NCBI GenBank assembly: GCA_958510875.1
Contig: OY294070.1
Coordinates: 2,790,001 to 2,854,000, forward strand
Source of the DNA: Endomychus coccineus
Lineage: Eukaryota; Arthropoda; Insecta; Coleoptera; Endomychidae
DNA length: 64,000 bases
Direction: 5' to 3'
Shown here: positions 60,350 to 64,000 of the stretch, piece after piece
Position numbering within the stretch: the stretch's first letter is position 1
Layout of the letters: every line of letters starts with the position of its first letter
Program-made: the position numbers and the translations under genes
The notes under the pieces: generated by a model
What the model was told of the DNA's origin: nothing
The model's input: only the letters and a program-made list of their open reading frames with translations
The model's database searches: none

Positions 60350-60425
60350 AGTTTACTCTGATGATGGTTACTTTAGTAGTATTTTTAGTGGATAAGGGTG
60401 AATATTTCTTATCAATAGTGTTTGG
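60350..60425 (+). ncRNA. Decayed hammerhead-like PLE end
   Basis: CTGATGA is followed by a helix II-like GTTAC-TTT-AGTAG, but GAAA is missing. The next block AGTATTTTTAGTGGATAAGG matches units A/B and 10.45 kb. Confidence 0.4.
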
Positions 60426-60589
60426 CATAGTGTAGGGTGAACTCTTTTATAGTTTATTCAGAAAAAGGGATCCGATGCACTACCCAGCAGTCTGGAAATG
60501 AATAATTTTTGACTTTGTCAATCTTCTCATTGAGGAAACAGACCAATGATGACCACATTCCAAACAATTTTTTTACAAACTGTAAGGGA

Positions 60590-60970
60590 TGAATGATCAG
60601 GATGATATGCATCTCTTGGGGAGGGCGATTGAAATCAAACCTGCGGTAGACAAGGCTGATGCGAAGGTCTGCAGACAGTCGATGAATCCTTCGGAATTAC
60701 TATCTACTACGGTGCAGCTTTTTCGTTTCGCGTACGCTACGCGCCTGCCGACAGTACGGGACGGGCGGCAAGGGTAGTCGGATGCCCAGGGATCGATAAG
60801 ACGGCGCGCGCCCTGAAATCTACCGTGGCGAAACAACCATCTGTTTGGGACCTTGAACGGGTTACCGTCGAGGTTGTCGTTCGCGTGTAGTTTCAAATCA
60901 GATGACAAACCGCAGGATAACCTTAGCCCCGGCCCATCGAGGGTTAACAACGTTTTTCGGTCTGGCTTTG
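60590..60970. other. GC-rich segment of unknown origin
   Basis: About 380 bases are much richer in G and C than the rest of the region and keep long frames open on both strands (60589-60777 plus, 60950-60597 minus). I recognise no domain. It may be a piece of a LINE or SINE, or a promoter-associated island upstream of 14-3-3 epsilon. Confidence 0.35.
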
Positions 60971-60979
60971 TTTTTCTTT

Positions 60980-61690
60980 TGTAATCCCCTTAGCGCATGT
61001 TTGAAAAACGTTGCATGCCTATATTCATGTTTCCCATGGCAAAATGCCATTTTATTTACACATTTTACAAGATTTTTCACTCTTCAGTACAATCTAAGGT
61101 ATTATTTGATGAAAGGAGTGAAAATTCTCTAATCGAAAACATGAATACGAATTCGAAGAGTTGGATTCGACTTATCTTAATTTTGATTCAATAATACTAG
61201 CTTAATTGCAATAATAACGGTTATTATACAATAAAAAATTTGAAAGATAAAAATTTTCTAATGAAATTTATGTTAAATTTATTTATTTTTTGTTCCCTTA
61301 ATGACCGTGATAACAATAGTCAAATAAATTATAATTACGTACCTACTTTCTACAAATCAGTACATAATTGAAATTATAAAACAAGAATTCCGACAACTCT
61401 ACCATGTCAAGATAAAAAATGTCGAATTTGTTAGTTTTATGAAAGCATGTCCTGTTTTGAATAATTTATCGTTAGACGTTGTGTTTTATGCAGAAGAACA
61501 AGCAATAAGGAGTTGCTCAATATGAGAAAGTTCTAACAGTTTTTTTTTTAATGAACTGTGTCCATTAAGTGTATTTTTTTATACAACTCTACGAATATCA
61601 AACTATTTGTCAGAGCTTGTTGAAAAGACTAAAAATTCGACAAATACTTCCAGATATGTTGGTTGTTGATTTAAAACGATTTAAATAGAC
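60980..61690. other. AT-rich stretch, nothing recognised
   Basis: Only short frames, no splice-supported exon. Sequence from about 61.4 kb onward (TGTCCTGTTTTGAATAAT) may be decayed PLE. Confidence 0.4.
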
Positions 61691-61699
61691 AATAATCAG

Positions 61700-62270
61700 A
61701 TTGAAAATCGATGGTAGAAGCCGTAACTTTATGATAATTTATCAATATGATTTCCATGTTTGCAAAAATCTTCAAGGTTGCTTGCATTCGAAGGGTGTCA
61801 GAACAGAACTGAATGACATATCAGTCCTTTTGACCGAGTTACACACTATAACAAACATTGCGATACGTAACGGCTATTCTATATCGTTAATAAATAATTT
61901 AATCAAGAGAAAATCGTTAAAATTCACTATTAATCAAATTTATCAAAACGTGCAACAAGAAACTGAGAAAAATGTTTCCTTGAAGTACTTTGGGCCAATA
62001 CCTGATAAAATCACGAATATCTTTCAACAAAAGTTAAATGTAGCTTTCAGATCAAGACAAAAACTTTCAAACATTTTTTAATGCAAAAGCGTTAACAACT
62101 TGCGAGGAATGTAGTACCCTATAAACAGGTAGATCGCTTGAAGTTAGACACAAGGAACATTCAAGTCATTTCAATTAAATGAAAGTAATTTAAATTTTTC
62201 AAACCACTTTATAGAAACCCACCACCGTTTTCTTGCACTAGAAAACCTAAATAATGTACATACAATTACG
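61700..62270 (+). pseudogene. PLE remnant, RT C-terminus and GIY-YIG traces
   Basis: A frame of 126 residues reads TELNDISVLLTELHTITNIA, IRNGYSISLINNLIKRKSLK and KYFGPIPDKITNIFQQK, matching the region between RT and nuclease in PLEs (compare YLGKHSLKISQFLKK at 9.64 kb). It then stops; ECSTL and TGRSLEVRHKEHSSHF follow with an internal stop, a broken GIY-YIG. Confidence 0.75.
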
Positions 62271-62330
62271 AAGGGATATATAAATTCTCGGGAAATAGGT
62301 CACACTACACATGTTTATTATTTTCGTCGT

Positions 62331-62368
62331 TACGCACGTTTCGATCTCACGATCATCCTCAGAAGTCT
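62331..62368 (-). ncRNA. Hammerhead ribozyme, near-complete core
   Basis: Minus strand: CTGAGGA (62362-62356, fits CTGANGA), helix II GATC-GTGA-GATC, GAAA (62342-62339), helix III ACG-TG-CGT, cleavage base A at 62331. Helix I pairing is partly broken (GACTT against ACGAC). Confidence 0.7.
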
Positions 62369-62429
62369 TATATGTCTACACTGGAAATGAATGGCTACCC
62401 AAAAACATTTTTCAATCCCATCATTAAAG

Positions 62430-62790
62430 AAAGAATAAACAAAATCTATATTGGATCGTCATATATAAATAACATACAAGGTAATACAGACAATTTTATA
62501 ACATTACCATACATTCCAGAGACCTCAGAGAAAATTAATGTCTGAAAAAGTATGATATAAATGTTGCGCATAAACCTACTAACTGTGTTGGGAAATATTT
62601 CTTAAATCTAAAACCTTTAATACCCAAAGATAAACAAACCCACACAGTATATAAATTGAATTGTTTAGATTGCGATGGGACTTATACTGGACTCTCTAAA
62701 CAATGTTTACAAAAAAGAATGTATGGCCATAAGTATAGCACAAGAAACAGAAAATTCCACCACCTTTACTAAACACTGCTTTCTGTAAAT
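62430..62790 (+). pseudogene. PLE GIY-YIG region, diverged lineage
   Basis: Frames read FITLPYIPETSEKIN, then TVYKLNC..CDGTYTGLSKQC and KRM-GHKYS-type residues. The Y-K-x-x-C-x-x-C-x-x-x-Y-x-G pattern is the GIY-YIG core as found in PLEs. Multiple stops. Confidence 0.65.
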
Positions 62791-63100
62791 CATAGAACAG
62801 ATATTCAATCATTAAGTTAGATTTACACTAATTTAATTCATTGAAACCCTTGCAAATTCCTACATGCATCTTTATGATGTTAAAAGTATATTTTAGGTAG
62901 AATGCTCGAATAGAAATTTTTCTAATAAGGCCAAGCAGTGGATTCTTGATACATATACTTAAAACATTAATGTGTTAGATTCGATTATTCGTGTTGCTGT
63001 TCGTTTCGGCGACGTGGGCAGTTTTAATTGAAATTGGTGAAAAAAGAACGCTTTGTGCTTGATACAACTAGTTTTAAGAAATCCGTTTTAGACATGACAT

Positions 63101-63142
63101 GTCTTCTGATAATGGTCGTGAGACCGAAACGTACGTAAAGAC
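63101..63142 (+). ncRNA. Hammerhead fold with one core mutation
   Basis: Helix I GTCTT/AAGAC is perfect, helix II GGTC-GTGA-GACC is perfect, GAAA (63126-63129) and helix III ACG-TA-CGT are intact. The first core strand is CTGATAA, so the catalytic G8 is A. This should abolish cleavage. Confidence 0.65.
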
Positions 63143-63384
63143 GAAAATAATAAGCATATGTGTTAATGTGACCTATTTTCCGAGAATTTATTTATAATTG
63201 AAATAAAGTGATATTCAACAAAGAAAAATTTCTTATTTGAATCTAATAATTATCCTAATGCACAGTTCATTGTTTCCCGGGATCTAACCGTTTTGGATTT
63301 CCGATGATCTCTTAATCTCATTACCCCAATTATATTTTAGTTCATATTTAGACTTAACTATTTATTGTTTACTTCATACTTTGG

Positions 63385-63430
63385 TATCTATTTGATGATG
63401 GCACTTCGTGTTGAAACTATAGTAACGTTT
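63385..63430 (+). ncRNA. Hammerhead-like fold, C3 variant
   Basis: TTGATGA (63392-63398), helix II GCAC-TTC-GTGT, GAAA (63413-63416), helix III ACT-AT-AGT, cleavage base A at 63424. Only the first core base (C to T) departs from consensus. Helix I is weak. Related to 38.1 kb. Confidence 0.5.
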
Positions 63431-63439
63431 TCATGTTAT

Positions 63440-64000
63440 TGTTAGAAGTGGTAAAAAACAATGTATGTAATTGTTTTTTCATTTAATCATAATTAATTAG
63501 GTATTAACTTTCCTCAGTCTCATCATTTTCTACGTTTTAAACAATTCAAACTCAACAAAAAAACTAGATTAGAAGTAACATCTGAAATTTTGGAGTTTAG
63601 GTGCGATTTTCAAATTGTTCGCGGTACAGTAAAATCTAGGCACGCGCTCTAACGACGATTCTGCGAATCGGTTCAAATTTTACTCCTCGAACACAGCTAG
63701 TATATCATCTCCACATAAAATGTGTTACTTTTGCAATCCTAATACAAACATGCAAATCTTCCGATATAAAAACTCGTGATGCCATCAGCCGCGTCGATTA
63801 TTCATATAAAATAAACAAGTGACGACGATACAAATGATAATGGTTACTCGCTATCGCAGTTAGAAATCGTTTCGCACTTCTAGAAACGACTAAAGCGTCC
63901 GCTCGAGCACGTATCCTACGCGTTTGTGTGATTTATTACAGAGCAATGGCAGGAATTTATCGAGAATTCTCGAGAAAATGTCACTGGCCAGCTGCCCACA
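63440..64000. other. Right edge, no exon identified
   Basis: No TACAGGGTG or PLE sequence is seen. The composition after 63640 is more balanced. A CAG|AGCAATGG acceptor-like site near 63942 precedes a short open frame of unknown meaning. Confidence 0.35.

Larger units (their letters stand above)
62283..63190. mobile_element. PLE remnant flanked by opposed hammerheads
   Basis: A minus-strand hammerhead (62331-62368) is followed by plus-strand PLE debris (62430-62790), terminal blocks shared with 46.56-46.73 kb, and a plus-strand hammerhead (63101-63142). The outer edges are inverted copies: AAATTCTCGG(G)AAATAGGTCACA and its complement near 63180. Confidence 0.72.

Noticed and set aside
63942..64000. 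Possible exon start after CAG with ATGGCAGGAATT
   Set aside because: The frame is cut by the window edge after 18 codons, has no recognisable domain and is on the strand opposite 14-3-3 epsilon.

Overview
The window looks like a repeat-rich, AT-rich insect nuclear genome. It has spliced genes with GT-AG introns, an insect-type 14-3-3 epsilon, a SETDB1/eggless histone methyltransferase, and many Penelope-like, mariner/Tc1, Ty3/gypsy-like and foldback elements. The order is not provable from the sequence; a beetle or a similarly repeat-rich lineage is my low-confidence guess.

Four protein-coding genes can be rebuilt by matching splice sites and codon phase. (1) The 3' part of a six-finger C2H2 zinc-finger gene (+, 1-3131, start outside the window). 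(2) A complete 402-residue SLC17-family anion transporter (-, 14433-10653, three coding exons). (3) A complete 1231-residue SETDB1/eggless H3K9 methyltransferase (+, 15200-42609, 14 coding exons: tandem Tudor, MBD, pre-SET, split SET, post-SET). (4) 14-3-3 epsilon lacking only its first coding exon (-, 56506-46202). The transporter and eggless start head-to-head across about 770 bp and probably share a promoter region; eggless and 14-3-3 epsilon end tail-to-tail.

The rest is mostly mobile and satellite DNA. At 4.86-10.3 kb lie two tandem promoter-bearing repeat units, then a near-perfect 2 x 1992-bp inverted pair of Penelope-like elements (PLEs) with reverse transcriptase and GIY-YIG endonuclease. 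The transporter intron holds broken mariner and Tc1-like transposases. The eggless introns hold five tandem arrays, including 28 copies of a ~240-bp unit, plus two large foldback elements and PLE debris. The 14-3-3 epsilon introns and upstream region hold PLE ends, several foldback elements (one enclosing a higher-order 141+127-bp satellite), a gypsy-like retroelement with an LTR, and nested insertions.

Two signals cut across these families. First, hammerhead-ribozyme folds recur at PLE ends; the copy at 46470-46513 on the minus strand keeps the whole catalytic core. Second, a motif close to GGTCGCTGATCACGATT recurs in at least five otherwise different repeat structures.
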